Assembly (NCBI RefSeq): GCF_032118995.1
Contig: NC_092650.1
Coordinates: 1,860,001-1,924,000, forward strand
Direction of reading: 5' to 3'
Source: Asterias amurensis
Lineage: Eukaryota; Echinodermata; Asteroidea; Forcipulatida; Asteriidae
Length of the DNA: 64,000 nucleotides
Shown here: positions 12,001-22,464 of the stretch, piece by piece
Layout of the letters: every line of letters begins with the position of its first letter
Position numbering within the stretch: position 1 is the first letter of the stretch
Notes under the pieces: generated by a model
The model's input: only the letters and a program-made list of their open reading frames with translations
Databases searched by the model: none
Told to the model about the DNA's origin: nothing
Made by a program: the position numbers and the translations under genes

Positions 12001-15000
12001 CACAGCTGCATTTAACTGGATCCCGGACGTACTACCAGAGAATGTCAAGATGATTCTTACAATGAGAAGCAAAGACTTTGAAGGATTTAGTCATCTCAAG
12101 GTAAAGCGCCCCGCCCCTTCTTTTCTTCCCTCTTTCCAACTTTACCACCCTCATGTCTCAAGGTTTCAATCTCCTACCTTTTTAAGATCATTAGTGCATT
12201 TTATTGATTTCATAAAATTGTTTTTTGGCGTATTTTGGAGCCCCTGGTAAATGGAGTTAGTTGATCGAGAGTGGTCCTCAGAGTTATTGTTGGCAAAAAG
12301 AAACATTCAGTTTCCAAGAAAAACATTCACTTGTGGATCTTGATGAATGTTTTCAACCTTATTTACGATTTTTCACTCAACGAGTATGAAACTTCCCTTA
12401 AAGCACTGAGTCGAAGATTTGACACTTGTGTACTTACTGCATCTATGAAATTCCTTTCGTTTCTAAGACAATGCAAATAAGGTGGTAATGTTAGCAATCA
12501 AAAAAACGTCTTACAGGAGTCTGCACCTCAATCTGAAAAGTGTTCCTTGAAGTGTAGAAGTTTAGACTGTAAACAAGAACAGACATGTAACCTCATGTAT
12601 TGTTGTTTTTATGTAGAAATTCTTCTTTTTGTTTTTTGTTTTTTGTTTTGACGACAGAGTTTATTGCGGGACAGCGCAAGCTTTGTGGAGGTACCCCAAC
12701 TGTCCGGAAAGGATTCCACCAAGATGGCTGACGGTCTGCTCAAGAGTCATGGGAGAACATTGAGTGATACACAGTCTCAGTTACTACGAGAGGCTGTCAG
12801 TGGTTGCCCCACGCCACTCTTTGTGAAATTAGCATGTCACGATGCCTGTCAATGGCGTAGTTACGATGACAACAGCAAGACAACGTTGCAGAAGGACATA
12901 AGTGCTCAAATGAACATGTTCTTTGATAGAATAGAACAGAGATATGGTAAAACGGCAGTCAGTCATTCTGTGGGATATTTATGTGTAGCGCGAGATGGTC
13001 TATCAGATGCAGAAATGAATGACTTATTATCCTGCGATGACGCAGTACTAGATGAGGTCTACTCCCGCAAGAGACCGGTGCTACGCAGGGCACCAACGTA
13101 CTTGTGGGTCGCCATTTGTCAAGAGCTTGCGCCGTTTCTCTTGGAGCGTGTAGTTGACGATCGCTATTTGAGAACTTGGGCTAATGTCTGTTTGAAGGAG
13201 CTCGCCGTGAAGCGATACGTGTCGAGCTCACAGACCAGAGTACAGCTACAGAAGAATATCTTGGACTACTACCAGAGTCGTTGGGCAAAGAATAAGAAGA
13301 AGCCTTTCGTTAAAGAAGGGGGAATCGAAGTTCTTATGGATAGGTTTATTTTACCGCAGCCCTCAATCTATGGTACCTTCCCAAACAGGCGAAGGTACAG
13401 AGAACTTGTGTACCACGCCTTCTGTAGTGGAGAGAAGAAATTCGCCGACAAGTATATATGGGATATAGAGTGGTTCCGAAGCAAGTTAGAGCATAATGAT
13501 GTGTACAGTGTAATGGAAGATGTGGTACTAGCCCAAAGTAAAGACAACAATAACTCGGACTTGCAGATGTTGATGGAGTTTCTTCAACTGTCTGCGTATA
13601 GCTTGTCCACCGACGGTGCTCAGCTATTCACACAGCTGAGACAACGTCTTAGTGGTGGTGTCCTCGAGAAGAAGGGATCCATCTACCCTAAGATGCAACA
13701 ACTATTTAAGCAGGCTGCTAAGCCCCCAGTGTGCAATTTTGTCCCGTCGAGGGACTGTTTACTTAAACTAGATGCCAAGTCCCCGGATGAACCCACGACG
13801 ACACCCAAGCATATCTTCTCCGGGTTGTTCAGGATAACGACGAGCAACACGTATATGGTTTCAGTCGCAACAGACGTAGGAGAACTCAAAGTCTGGAATA
13901 TCACAACACAAAAGTGCGTCCGAACATTACGCAACCTGACGAGTCCGCGCGATGTGCGCTTCATCGACAGCCATCGTGTGGTCGTACTGTGCAACCGAGA
14001 ACTTCTCATCTTCAACATCGATACGGGTAGCTTTGAAACCAAGTTGAAAGGCATCATGAATCAGAAGATGCCGTACTACGCCATGAGCGACAACGAGCAC
14101 GTGGTGGCGCTCTCGCGCAACCGAATGTACGTCAATATGATCAACGTGACCAGCGGGGATGTGGTGTCCACGTTTAAAGTCGGCGAGGATCGTTTTCTGA
14201 ACAGCCTGTTAGTCAGCGCCAACGGCCACCGTTGTGTTTGCGGAGACGATACGCAGAAACCGAGTCCTCTCCTAGTGTGGGATCTGTCGGCGAGGAAATT
14301 GATTCATGATTTCAGGATTAATCAGCATGAGTTTGTGACCAGAATGGCGGCAATCTCTAACGATGGTCACTATGTAGTCTCTGTTATCAAGGTCAGTAAT
14401 TATACCAGAACTCAATTTCATAGAGCTACTTAAGCAGAGAATAATGCTGAATAATTTTCTGTTCTAGAAAAAACAAGCAGAATACCAGTTGCAAATAGTA
14501 CATGTGACATGGTATTCTGGCTGGTAATCTTATCCTAGAAGCCATTTTTTTGTTGTGCTTAGCTGCTTTTGTGCTTTAGCAGCAGCGCTGAATGGAACCC
14601 ATTGTATTTAGAGAAGAGAAGGGGTTTGCGTCTTTGTTCCTGGTTTGATTAGCTGCATATTGTGCCACAGCACCTTGTAGTAAACCATTACATGGTGCTA
14701 TCAGGAAAATACTGATTGTTAAAGCTCCTTGAGCGTCACTGGATATAAGCGCTATATATAAGAAGCCACTTTTATTATTATTTGCCTACCTTCTTTTACC
14801 AGGAACTGGATGACCCAAGCCGTAACTTCATCATCGTGTATGACCTCCAGAGTGGTCAACAATTCAAGAAGTGGAAACCACTGGCTAATACAACCTGTGT
14901 GGCCATCTCATCAGAGGGTCAGTGTGTGGTCAATGGGTGTGAGGATTGCTCCATCTTGGTCTGGGATCTAGCTTCGGGATCACTCAAGTAAGGACCATGG

Positions 15001-16047
15001 GTTTATCATCATCAATGTACCTAGAAACCCAAGCAGTTCAAAGTTTAATTTTAGTTCAATGCATATTTTATGAGACTTTGAAAGCTGAAGAATCGTCAAC
15101 TTGTTTATTGGTTTTGTTATGCTATTTTTGCATCAGGGATAAAAGAAAATTAAAAACTCAAACTTGTTTTTACCCGAGTTATGTGAAGAAAAAAAAAATC
15201 CAAAGGCAAATCGCTCAGTGGGATTTAAACCCATGAATCTTGCATTGCTAGAGCCACTAGCTCGGTGGTCTAGTGGAAAGAGATCTGCTCATCTATGCAA
15301 ATGTTCTGGGTTTTAATCCCACCCAAGTGATTTGCCTGTGGTTTGTTTTTTCCACTGAAATCAGAGGAAAGTATCGAGTATACAGTCCTTAATTCGCATT
15401 AGTGTAAGGGTAAAAACAAATTATATTATTGACTGATAATAATCAACACTGAAATGTGTCTTTAATTCAATAAGGTTAATACTTGAAGTTAGAGATTTGA
15501 TCATTCTGTATCCATTCTATTTAATCATCAGGTACACGCTCTACGGTCACACCCATACAATAGACAGCATCTACTTGAGTGAAGATGGAAAGAGATGTGT
15601 TAGCAACGATTCCACAAAGATGGATAGAAGCGTAAGGATGTGGGACCTACAACAGGGTAAGATTTTGACCTCTAACTGAACCATCCTAAAAATATAAAAA
15701 AATTAAAACAGGGTTCTCCCTTAACTGGCCAAATGCTAAGTGGTGTGGCTGTCTAGTTCAGTGTTGAAAAGCATAGTAAAAGATATTAAGAACAAAGTTT
15801 GATGACAATCAACTCTTTGAATCTGTCTCCAGGTACAAGCATTGCGACATTCACCCCAGATTACCCAATCAGCTGTTGTCAAATCTCGGCCAGCGGGGAC
15901 TGCGCTGTGATTGGTTTACCAGGTCATGCCTCCATCATCACGCTCTGGTTGCGTTCTAAAGACATCGACACCACTAGGGAAGATAAGAAAGTCTACGGCG
16001 ATGCCTCCAGGACCGGCAGCGAGTTTGATATGAGCAACGTCAACTAA
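3018..16047 (+). CDS. NACHT and WD-repeat protein, NWD1/NWD2 family (5'-incomplete)
   Basis: STAND-class ATPase with a C-terminal WD-repeat propeller; mammalian NWD1/NWD2 are cytoplasmic signalling proteins of poorly known ligand. Nine exons chain in phase: 3018-3220, 4091-4346, 4923-5306, 11040-11380, 11888-12100, 12658-14391, 14803-14987, 15532-15656 and 15833-16047 (stop TAA), about 1218 residues. Residues 1-20 carry the DSETERNALMERVYPKLREH signature typical of NWD N-termini. Walker A GGTGCGKS lies at about residue 330 (exon 11040) and Walker B LVVVLDGID at about 418 (exon 11888). WD-like blades start near residue 850, with blade ends such as VWDLASG and MWDLQQG. Exon 3018 starts inside a codon, so at least one upstream exon (expected FISSTFS-like motif) is missing or lies before the window. 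At ~1220 residues it is shorter than human NWD1 (1564) and NWD2 (1742), mainly in the WD part. Which of the two it is orthologous to is not resolved. Confidence 0.9.
3690..3925 (+). mobile_element. Family C SINE-like repeat
   Basis: It contains TGCCACAGCACTTTGTAAACC and ends in a CGCACTATATAAAATTATT-like tail. The same blocks recur at about 14650-14785 (plus) and 52975-53055 (minus). A tail of CTATATAA followed by AT-rich repeats is typical of SINE or LINE 3' ends. It lies inside an intron of the NWD gene. Confidence 0.5.
5569..5728. mobile_element. Fold-back MITE in NWD intron
   Basis: Inverted arms: GGTTAAAACTACGACTCCC at about 5590 and the complement GGGAGTCGTAGTTTTAACC at about 5682, with further complementarity outwards (GACTGCTTT and AAAGCAGTC). 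It is non-coding. Sequence up to about 5990 may belong to a longer element, because GTGTTATAAAC near 5980 resembles TTATAACACC at 5732 in reverse. Confidence 0.6.
5729..7134. other. NWD intron, no exon seen
   Basis: Intronic sequence between exons 4923-5306 and 11040-11380. It holds a diverged fragment near 6330-6400 (GTGCCCCTTAGCAAAGGAAAATTGC) that is shared with 21570-21640 and 55300-55355, and a long poly-A/poly-T stretch at 6640-6740. No NWD-like coding segment was found, and the phase of the flanking exons does not need one. Confidence 0.5.
7135..8010 (+). repeat. Tandem array of diverged ~200-480-bp units
   Basis: The block AAGGTGTGCCTTGTGGGACG followed by TGGTATAGATTG recurs at about 7169, 7391 and 7855. 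Blocks with CGTACACTCTGGATTG and TTTGCAATCAGAATAAATTTAA recur between and after them at about 7280, 7455, 7600, 7660 and 7725. Copies are 80-90% alike by eye with indels. The array is non-coding and lies in the large NWD intron. Confidence 0.65.
8870..9240. mobile_element. Degenerate family A fragment joined to half a family B element
   Basis: 8870-9010 keeps the family A order (ACTTACTTAGTGAGAAGCA, a GTATAAA block, then GAGAAAGGCT and CCCTTCAAGG). From 9098 the family B end GGGCCCAATTTCATAGAGCT begins, followed by AGCATGAAATTTCTTCCTTG and CTGGTATTCAGCTGTTG. The second arm of B is absent. Confidence 0.55.
9241..11039. other. NWD intron, 3' part, no exon seen
   Basis: AT-rich intron with open frames of 60-96 codons on both strands that lack homology and splice context. 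The acceptor of the next coding exon is the TTCTTTCAG at 11031-11039. Confidence 0.45.
11571..11659. repeat. Long hairpin with 34-bp perfect arms
   Basis: The left arm 11571-11604 and right arm 11626-11659 are exact inverse complements. After one mismatch the stem continues with CGAT/ATCG, leaving an 11-nt loop. It lies in the intron between the Walker A and Walker B exons of the NWD gene. It could be a very young fold-back element or a small-RNA precursor; the sequence alone does not decide. Confidence 0.85.
14405..14785. mobile_element. Family B fold-back followed by family C tail (NWD intron)
   Basis: 14405-14600 starts with CAATTTCATAGAGCTACTTAAGC and ends AGCAGCGCTGAATGGAACCC, the two arms of family B in diverged form. 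14650-14785 carries GTGCCACAGCACCTTGTAGT and a tail AAGCGCTATATATAAG with TTATTATTATT, matching family C at 3690-3925. The next NWD exon starts directly after, at 14803. Confidence 0.6.
15190..15350. mobile_element. Two tRNA-derived SINE heads, head to head
   Basis: On the plus strand GGTCTAGTGG (A-box-like) is followed by GGGTTTTAATCCCACCC (B-box-like) and AAGTGATTTGCC. To the left the same B-box side occurs in inverse (GGCAAATCGCTCAGTGGGAT, then TTAAACCC). Related copies lie at 35335-35440 and 40675-40775. I do not call a functional tRNA because acceptor-stem pairing and a clean anticodon loop are not visible. Confidence 0.55.
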
Positions 16048-16092
16048 AACAAAAAATAACTAACAAAATTGTAGTTAAAGAATTCTGTAGTT

Positions 16093-16098
16093 AATAAA
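16093..16098 (+). terminator. Candidate polyadenylation signal of the NWD gene
   Basis: AATAAA 46 bases after the TAA stop of the NWD reading frame. Position and motif fit a short 3' UTR; no transcript evidence is available. Confidence 0.45.
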
Positions 16099-17328
16099 GT
16101 CTCGGTAACTCAATCCTCGTCAGTGAGTATCTCTTGTGGCTAAAAAATCTGTAAAATTAAAGCTTGTTTAGATAAAAAAAAATTCCAGAGGAATGGACGC
16201 AGCAAACTTAAACATGTTTTCATTCTATGCTATGCATGAAATAAACTGTTGGGGTTATTTTTCAGTTGGCACTATCATTGGGAAGATCCAGAGTTGAAAA
16301 AGTATTGTAAACGTTGACACAGTTCCAAATCTAAAGAAGATTTTGGCCATAAAACCTCAATTCACATTAACTCTATATCAAGTAACTATCATGTATACGA
16401 TCTATTTGCCAACCCTTTGTTTTTTAATAACACACCTTATTCATCCCTATATCTGCAAAGAATTGTGAAATTTAAGAGCTGTCAAAACAGAAAAAATTTC
16501 AGAAGTAAGATTACCTACAGCAAAAAAAGGCATCTTTGTATCTGCAAAGGGTAGCCTTAAAGAGCTGGATAACACATGAACAAATATATAAAGATATGTC
16601 AAGCAAAGTGCACGGTGACACTCAATGCCACTTGAACCTGAAAAACAACCACCTTTAGGAAATTCATGAGCACTTAACTGGTAACTAAGACAAAATGCAC
16701 AGCAGACGGAACGGAACAAGATCCAAATAAGAGAGTGTTTTATTATCCGCTGACGGCAAAAGATCTAAAGATTGTTTCATCCTTTGGATCTTGTTGCATG
16801 GAGTGTTTTAAAGGTAAAAGCAAATGCATTAATTGCATGAATGATTTTGTCCAGCCATGCATGTAACTCTGTCATCATCGTGTCCATGTGTGGATACCAG
16901 TATCGTTGAATAGTCAATGCTAGAGTTTGTGGTTTGGGGCCCAGACTATATGCCTTATATTTTAAAAGGGTTGCAAGTATGTTTTTTATTTTAAGTTCAA
17001 ACAATCTTGAGAAGTGCTGTGTTTTTTGCTGGTGAAGAAGAATTTCCTGGTCATTGTAATGAAGTGTTTGGGAAAACATTAATGTCTGAAAAAAAAATGT
17101 ATTTGTTTGACGAACAAATATTGTCTCTTTTTAAGTGGATTCAATTTTTATGAAAGTAGGTGTGCTATTTGATAACACACGCAGTGTTTTAATGGGCAAA
17201 TATTTTGCTCCATTTCTATTGTACAGTACAAAACAATATTACTATTGCTGATAGCTGGAAATTATGGTAAGGTACAATGTAGATTTGTTGTGTATATAGT
17301 TATTTATAGATTGCAGATTGTAGGTAGC
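16099..17328. other. Intergenic spacer, no gene recognised
   Basis: AT-rich DNA between the NWD gene and the EF-hand gene. Open frames of 90-100 codons on the minus strand (16447-17079) show no domain, compositional bias or splice context. Confidence 0.45.
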
Positions 17329-17578
17329 TGGGGCCAACTTTATATAGCTGCTTTTTTAAGTACAAACTTTGCTTCGTAGCACCAAAATAGCTGGCTTTTT
17401 TAACACATGTTACTGGCCAAAGTTCCATGTCATAATTGCTTGTGACTGGTATTTAGCTGTTGTTTACTTAGCATAACAATTGAGTGGAGTCTTGGCCGAT
17501 AATCTGATTTTACTAAGCAAGGATTTTTTTAGCTTAGGCAAATTTTGTGCTTGCGCAGCTTTATGAAATTGGGCCCAG
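17329..17578. mobile_element. Family B fold-back, full length
   Basis: The left end reads GGGGCCAACTTTATATAGCTGC and the right end GCAGCTTTATGAAATTGGGCCC. Between them is the family interior with ACTGGTATTTAGCTGTTG. Non-coding, with diverged arms. Confidence 0.65.
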
Positions 17579-17949
17579 GTTGTTTCAGAGCAGACGTTAT
17601 TCCTGTAAAAAAAACTAGATGCTGCCGATTTAATGGGAAAAAACCCTTGTAAATATGATTGTGTGGGCGTGCATGTGGGGATGTTTGTGGGGGTGCAGGT
17701 TGTGAACGTCATTTACCAGGCAATATTGTCATTGTACTAGCTTTTGAATTTTATCTCTATGTCAGGTACTTGTATTTTTGTATATTAAACAAATTCAGTG
17801 AAAATCTAGTCTATTTGGTGACATTTGGTGACATTTTTAATATGACATGGACGTGTAAAGCAAGCAACTAGTGAAATAGTAAAATGACGCGTGTTTTAGT
17901 ATATAAAAAAAGTGTGTTTAGCATCAAACAGAAGTTCTTACAGACACTG

Positions 17950-18600
17950 AGGGACGTTGGCATGCTAAGGTGACAGCAGAAACACCAAATATTATCCACT
18001 TATTACATAGTTCTGAGCATGTGCAAACATCCGAGATCAGTGGATTCACCAGGGCCCAATTTCATAAAGCCTGTAAGCACAAAAATTTGCTTAGCATGAA
18101 ATTTCTTCCTTGATAAAAACAGGATTAAAAACCAAATTTTCAATTTGTAGCACATTGCTTGTTACTGGTATTCAGCTGTTGCTTGCTTATCCTGAAAATC
18201 ATGTGGAAATTTGGTTGGTAATCCTGTTTTTTTTTAAGGAAGAAATTTCATGCTAATTAAATTTTTGTGCTTACAGGCTTTATGAAATTGAGCCCTGGGC
18301 CCCATTTCATGGCTCTGCTTACCATAAGCAAAGAACCGGTTGTTAGGGAAGCTGGGAATTCTTACATCATAATTTTGTGGGTTAGCCATGAGTTTTTGCT
18401 TGTGGTGTGCATAATCCATGTTACTAAACTAGGCATTTTTTGCTTACACAGCTAGCGCAGAAATTCACGCTTGCATGGTAAGCGAAGAAGGTGATCCAGA
18501 ATTTGACGGTAAGCCGAGCAATGAAAATGAAAGCCAAGCAATGAAAATAGAGTAGGCCCTGATTCATGTATTAGTCTACTGCCACCTAGTGTCCCAAATA
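17950..18600. mobile_element. Family E element invaded by two family B elements
   Basis: Family E sequence (AGTTCTGAGCATGTGCAAAC, then CAGTGGATTCACCAG) runs to about 18051. It is interrupted by a complete family B fold-back at 18052-18296 and a second B-related piece at 18297-18530, then resumes with TTAGTCTACTGCCACCTAGTGTCC to 18594. The uninterrupted relative is at 36235-36352, so the insertion order can be read directly. Confidence 0.6.
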
Positions 18601-18606
18601 CAGTGG

Positions 18607-18800
18607 TCAGGACCCAATTTCATAGAGCTGCATAAGCACAGCAAACTGCTAAGCTCAAAATAATTATGCTTACCGGAATACGGTTACCAGCCAAAAAAAC
18701 CATGTCACATGTACAATTTGTGACGGGAAGCCTGCTCATTTCTGTTCAGCAATTGTTAAGCAATGTTTTCTGCTTAAGCAGCTCTATGAAATTGGGCCTA
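18607..18800. mobile_element. Family B variant
   Basis: The ends are GACCCAATTTCATAGAGCTG and CAGCTCTATGAAATTGGGCC. The interior, with ACCATGTCACATGTACAA, differs from the 17.3- and 27.9-kb copies and matches those at 14405 and 54945, which defines a subfamily. Confidence 0.65.
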
Positions 18801-20363
18801 GTATTTTGATGCAATAGTTGCGTCATTTTACAGAGCTTTTTAGTTGTACTTCTAGTTGTGATGTCATCTTTAGTGTTGTCCATTTCCATTTAGGTGGGTG
18901 TGTCCACATTTTAAGTAGATAGGCATGGTTTGGTCATGACCCAAGGTCATCTAAAAGGTCAAATACCAGTCAACCATAATGATAAACTAGAGTAGCTTGA
19001 TTGTCATTACTAAACTATTATTACATCTGTGACCTTTGACCTAGGTCATTATCCGAGACCCACTGATATGAGGACAAAAGCGTGCCGAGCTTAGATATTT
19101 TTAAATAGCAAAAGCGAGTTACCAGCCAAATTGCAATGTTTTGTGTGTTGATGTAGGTGGTTCCCTGCTGCTTAGTTAAGTTTCTTCTCAGCAAGTCAAT
19201 GAACTTTGACTTCCCCAAAAATAATCTCAAATTACAAAACGCATTTATGTAAATGTCTTGCAAAAACGTATGATTTTTTTGACAGGGATTCAAAGCCTTA
19301 ACGTATACATTGGTATGAGTAAGTCCAATATTGACCTACCGGGTTCAGAAGAACTTTTTTTTACTCTCATCCAGTAGACTTTAAAGAGAGAAGGGCACAC
19401 TTTTGTCACAGTGTGAACTTTTAAAAGGGAAATGACAGATCAAAGTGCCACTATAATGAATATATTGCATCTGGTCGGTTGACGTTGTTCCTACTTTATT
19501 TGTACTTTACAATTGTCTTTATTTGTCGTCATCTGAAAGAATTATAAGAAAAACTTTTTACGTTGTAATTAATATTATTTATATTGCCCGATTTGTACAG
19601 TAAAATATGCTGTGAGCATTTCATATGGTCTGAATTGCTCTAAAACTACCTCAAGAAACATAAGGAAAAAAATGAAAAAAGGGTGTCATAAAAAGGGGAA
19701 AAGGTGTAGAGATACACAACTTTTAAAATTTGTTGCCAACATTGCAGGCTTTGGACACTAGAGGGCAGTACGCTCAACTGTCCTTATATCTTTCATCACG
19801 CTCAATTTGAAATGTATTGCACACACATTCCTTGCTAGGCCTGCTGGGCTACTTAATTTTGGACTTTCTTAACATTAGGTAGCAATATCTAGTGAAGTCT
19901 ATAGTTTGGACAGGCCCCCCCAACTGAACAAAAAATCTTAGGTTGGGGTCAAATGATGTGATGTTTTTAATTAACCTCTCGAAAAAGACTCTGCTAAGGT
20001 GGAAACATCAGGCCATTAACTACGTTTTGTTTTTAGTTAGCAAAAACAATTAAAATCCCCAAATTGGCTCAACTATTATTACTTTGTTTTGAAGGCTTTT
20101 ACTGACAATTTTAAAATGTTGGAACAGAAATGAAACGTTTGATGGGTCCAGCTTACGCACAGTACTCGTCTATTTATGGATTCCATTGCTTCTAAAAGAA
20201 GTACAATTTGAAATGTACTCATTGTATAAATAAAAAAAGGAAATCAGATATTTTTTTAGGAATTTCTTCTTATTAAGAACACAGTCCTGCAAAGCTTAAC
20301 AAAGACAACATAAAGAAATTGAAAAGCCAATCAATAATCGGTAATCTTAATAAATCTGTCCTA
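18801..20363. other. Intergenic spacer with a CTCF-like site at 19752-19771
   Basis: No exon is recognisable. GGACACTAGAGGGCAGTAC at about 19753 agrees with the vertebrate CTCF core consensus (YAGRKGGCRSY). A fragment AAAGACTCTGCTAAGGTGGA followed by AACATCAGGCC at about 19984 is shared with 27912-27942. Confidence 0.45.
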
Positions 20364-20553
20364 GGGCCAATTTCATAAAGCTGTTAAGCAAAAATACTGC
20401 CTGACAAATTTCTTTGCTAAGCAAGCATTTAGTGGGGCACCAGTCAACACAGTAACCTCAATGTAATTTTGGCGGGTAACCTATTTCTGTTAAGCAACAC
20501 TTTTCTTTGCTTAGCAAGTTTTTGTGCTTAAAGGCTTTATGAAGTTGGGCCCT
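20364..20553. mobile_element. Family B fold-back
   Basis: The ends read GGGCCAATTTCATAAAGCTG and AGGCTTTATGAAGTTGGGCCC; the inner arms carry TTAAGCAAAAATACT and TTAGCAAGTTTTTGTGC. Confidence 0.65.
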
Positions 20554-22464
20554 ATTGTAATCAGTCTCTGGTGATATTGGTAGTGTTAAATTATGTATTA
20601 GAGACACATAGTTATTAAACTTGGACAAATTATGACAGGATATGAAGAACCATCAAAGTAAAGTGGAAACACTTAATTCTTTTATCCCATTTTTAATGTA
20701 GATAACGTACTATTATATAACAGTGTTTTCTCCCAGAAAAGCGTGTCATAGCTATTGTTGTTTATTGTGTCTGTAAAATATGGTAATATTTACCATTTTA
20801 TTTCTCAATCATTGCGTTTGTCTTTTGTTTCCAAGTTCCCCCTTCCCTCTATTCCCAACTCCGCCGCCCCCCTCCCCCCATCTTCAACCCCACCTCCTTC
20901 TTTCTTTGTGCTGAATTAATGTGGAGCTAATACATTCCAAAAAACTTAATAACATTTTGACTTCAGTGTGGACATTTTTTGCACGTTGTACACGTGCATT
21001 GCTAGACAAAGTGATAGCTGTATGCAGTGTGTTCATTCTACGTGTAATAATAAATGAGAAAATAATATCAAATCATTTGTGAGGTTGTTTTTTATTGTGT
21101 GTTGTTGAGAGCGTTTGCTTAGTGCAATAAGAACAATATTTACTCAATCATCATCTTTTTCGTGCATTCAAAACTAATGTGTGGGGTGATGAAATATAGC
21201 AGATGAAATATCTACATGTACACGCATGAGGAAGGGACAGGGTAATTTGGGGACTACTCTGCCACAACATCATTGACAGGGACACCACTCAAAATAGAAG
21301 AGAAGTGGCGGGTCTTTACTAATTTAATGTGACTATGATGTTATGCTGGTTATTATATTCCGAGGGGTGGCATTGCAATACAATATTAAAAGGTAATAAC
21401 ACAAAGATAGCCTACTTTTGTTTAAGCACTCAAATTGCAATCAAGTATTAAAGTATAAGTGGACCTTGCTACAAAGTAGTTCTCTTAATTTAAGAGCATG
21501 ATGATTACACCCGAAATTGCAAAGCCCCTGGTCTTGTCGCCCTGTCATAAGTTTCCTATAGACTTTTAGATTTTCCAACGGAAGTGCCCTTTGCAAAATG
21601 AAAATTGCCTTGCCCTCAAAAAGATGAAATTCCAGTCCTGGGTTAGTTTCACTGCAATTACCCATCAGCCCCACCCCACTTTTGTTTGGCCGGTCCCTAT
21701 GGCTATGATATATCCCCTGCCCAAGTCCCGAGCTCCTGTGACCTGGGTTTCATTACTCACAAGACATCCTTGTTTCTCACAAGACATTGTTGTTTTTACA
21801 GCTTGTAATAGAATGATCAAACTTATTCACAGAATGACCATTAATTGTATCAACTACAAATAAATTATAGATCAAACAGAATTATGCACAGTCAATATTG
21901 GCTCCAAGATACAGCATAGCAACAAGTAGTTTACAAAATGACGTCACACATGGGTACGGATGAAGGTCAGAGGTTATTTGCGTGTGTGCAGTTGGCACAC
22001 AGCTATTTCATTTTCAAGGTCTTCACTTTAAAATCTCTAAAACGAGACAGAAACTAATTCATTTTAAATAAATCATGCTTCAAGTGATAGCTGAAATGTA
22101 AGCGCAACTTAATATTTCGCTTACCTAAGGAAAACAACCTGTATAAATGTGAAATTATATGCCGAGTTTGCAAGTTGGTTTCAAGCAATTTTTTACAATC
22201 GGTGTATGTGTACAGTGTGGTAGTTTCGCTGGTTACATTGTAATCTAAGTAGCTTGCGTAACTAACAATCGACAGTGCACCAGTGAATTGTTGCAAAATG
22301 GAAACAACAATTACACGAAAGAGATCACCGTTAAAATGACCATGATAGTTTCGATTATTTCTAGCGATTCTTGACAACTCACCAGAAGAAATGTTCAATC
22401 AATGTGAATGTGTGAATGTATAGAATGAATTCAATCAAGCTGTTCAGTGACTTGGACAAGAACA
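20554..22464. other. Spacer and presumed 5' flank of the EF-hand gene
   Basis: It contains a C-rich stretch at 20838-20892, AT-rich DNA, and short open frames that I reject. The first coding exon proposed for the next gene begins at 22465. I see no convincing TATA box, and the transcription start cannot be placed. Confidence 0.4.
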
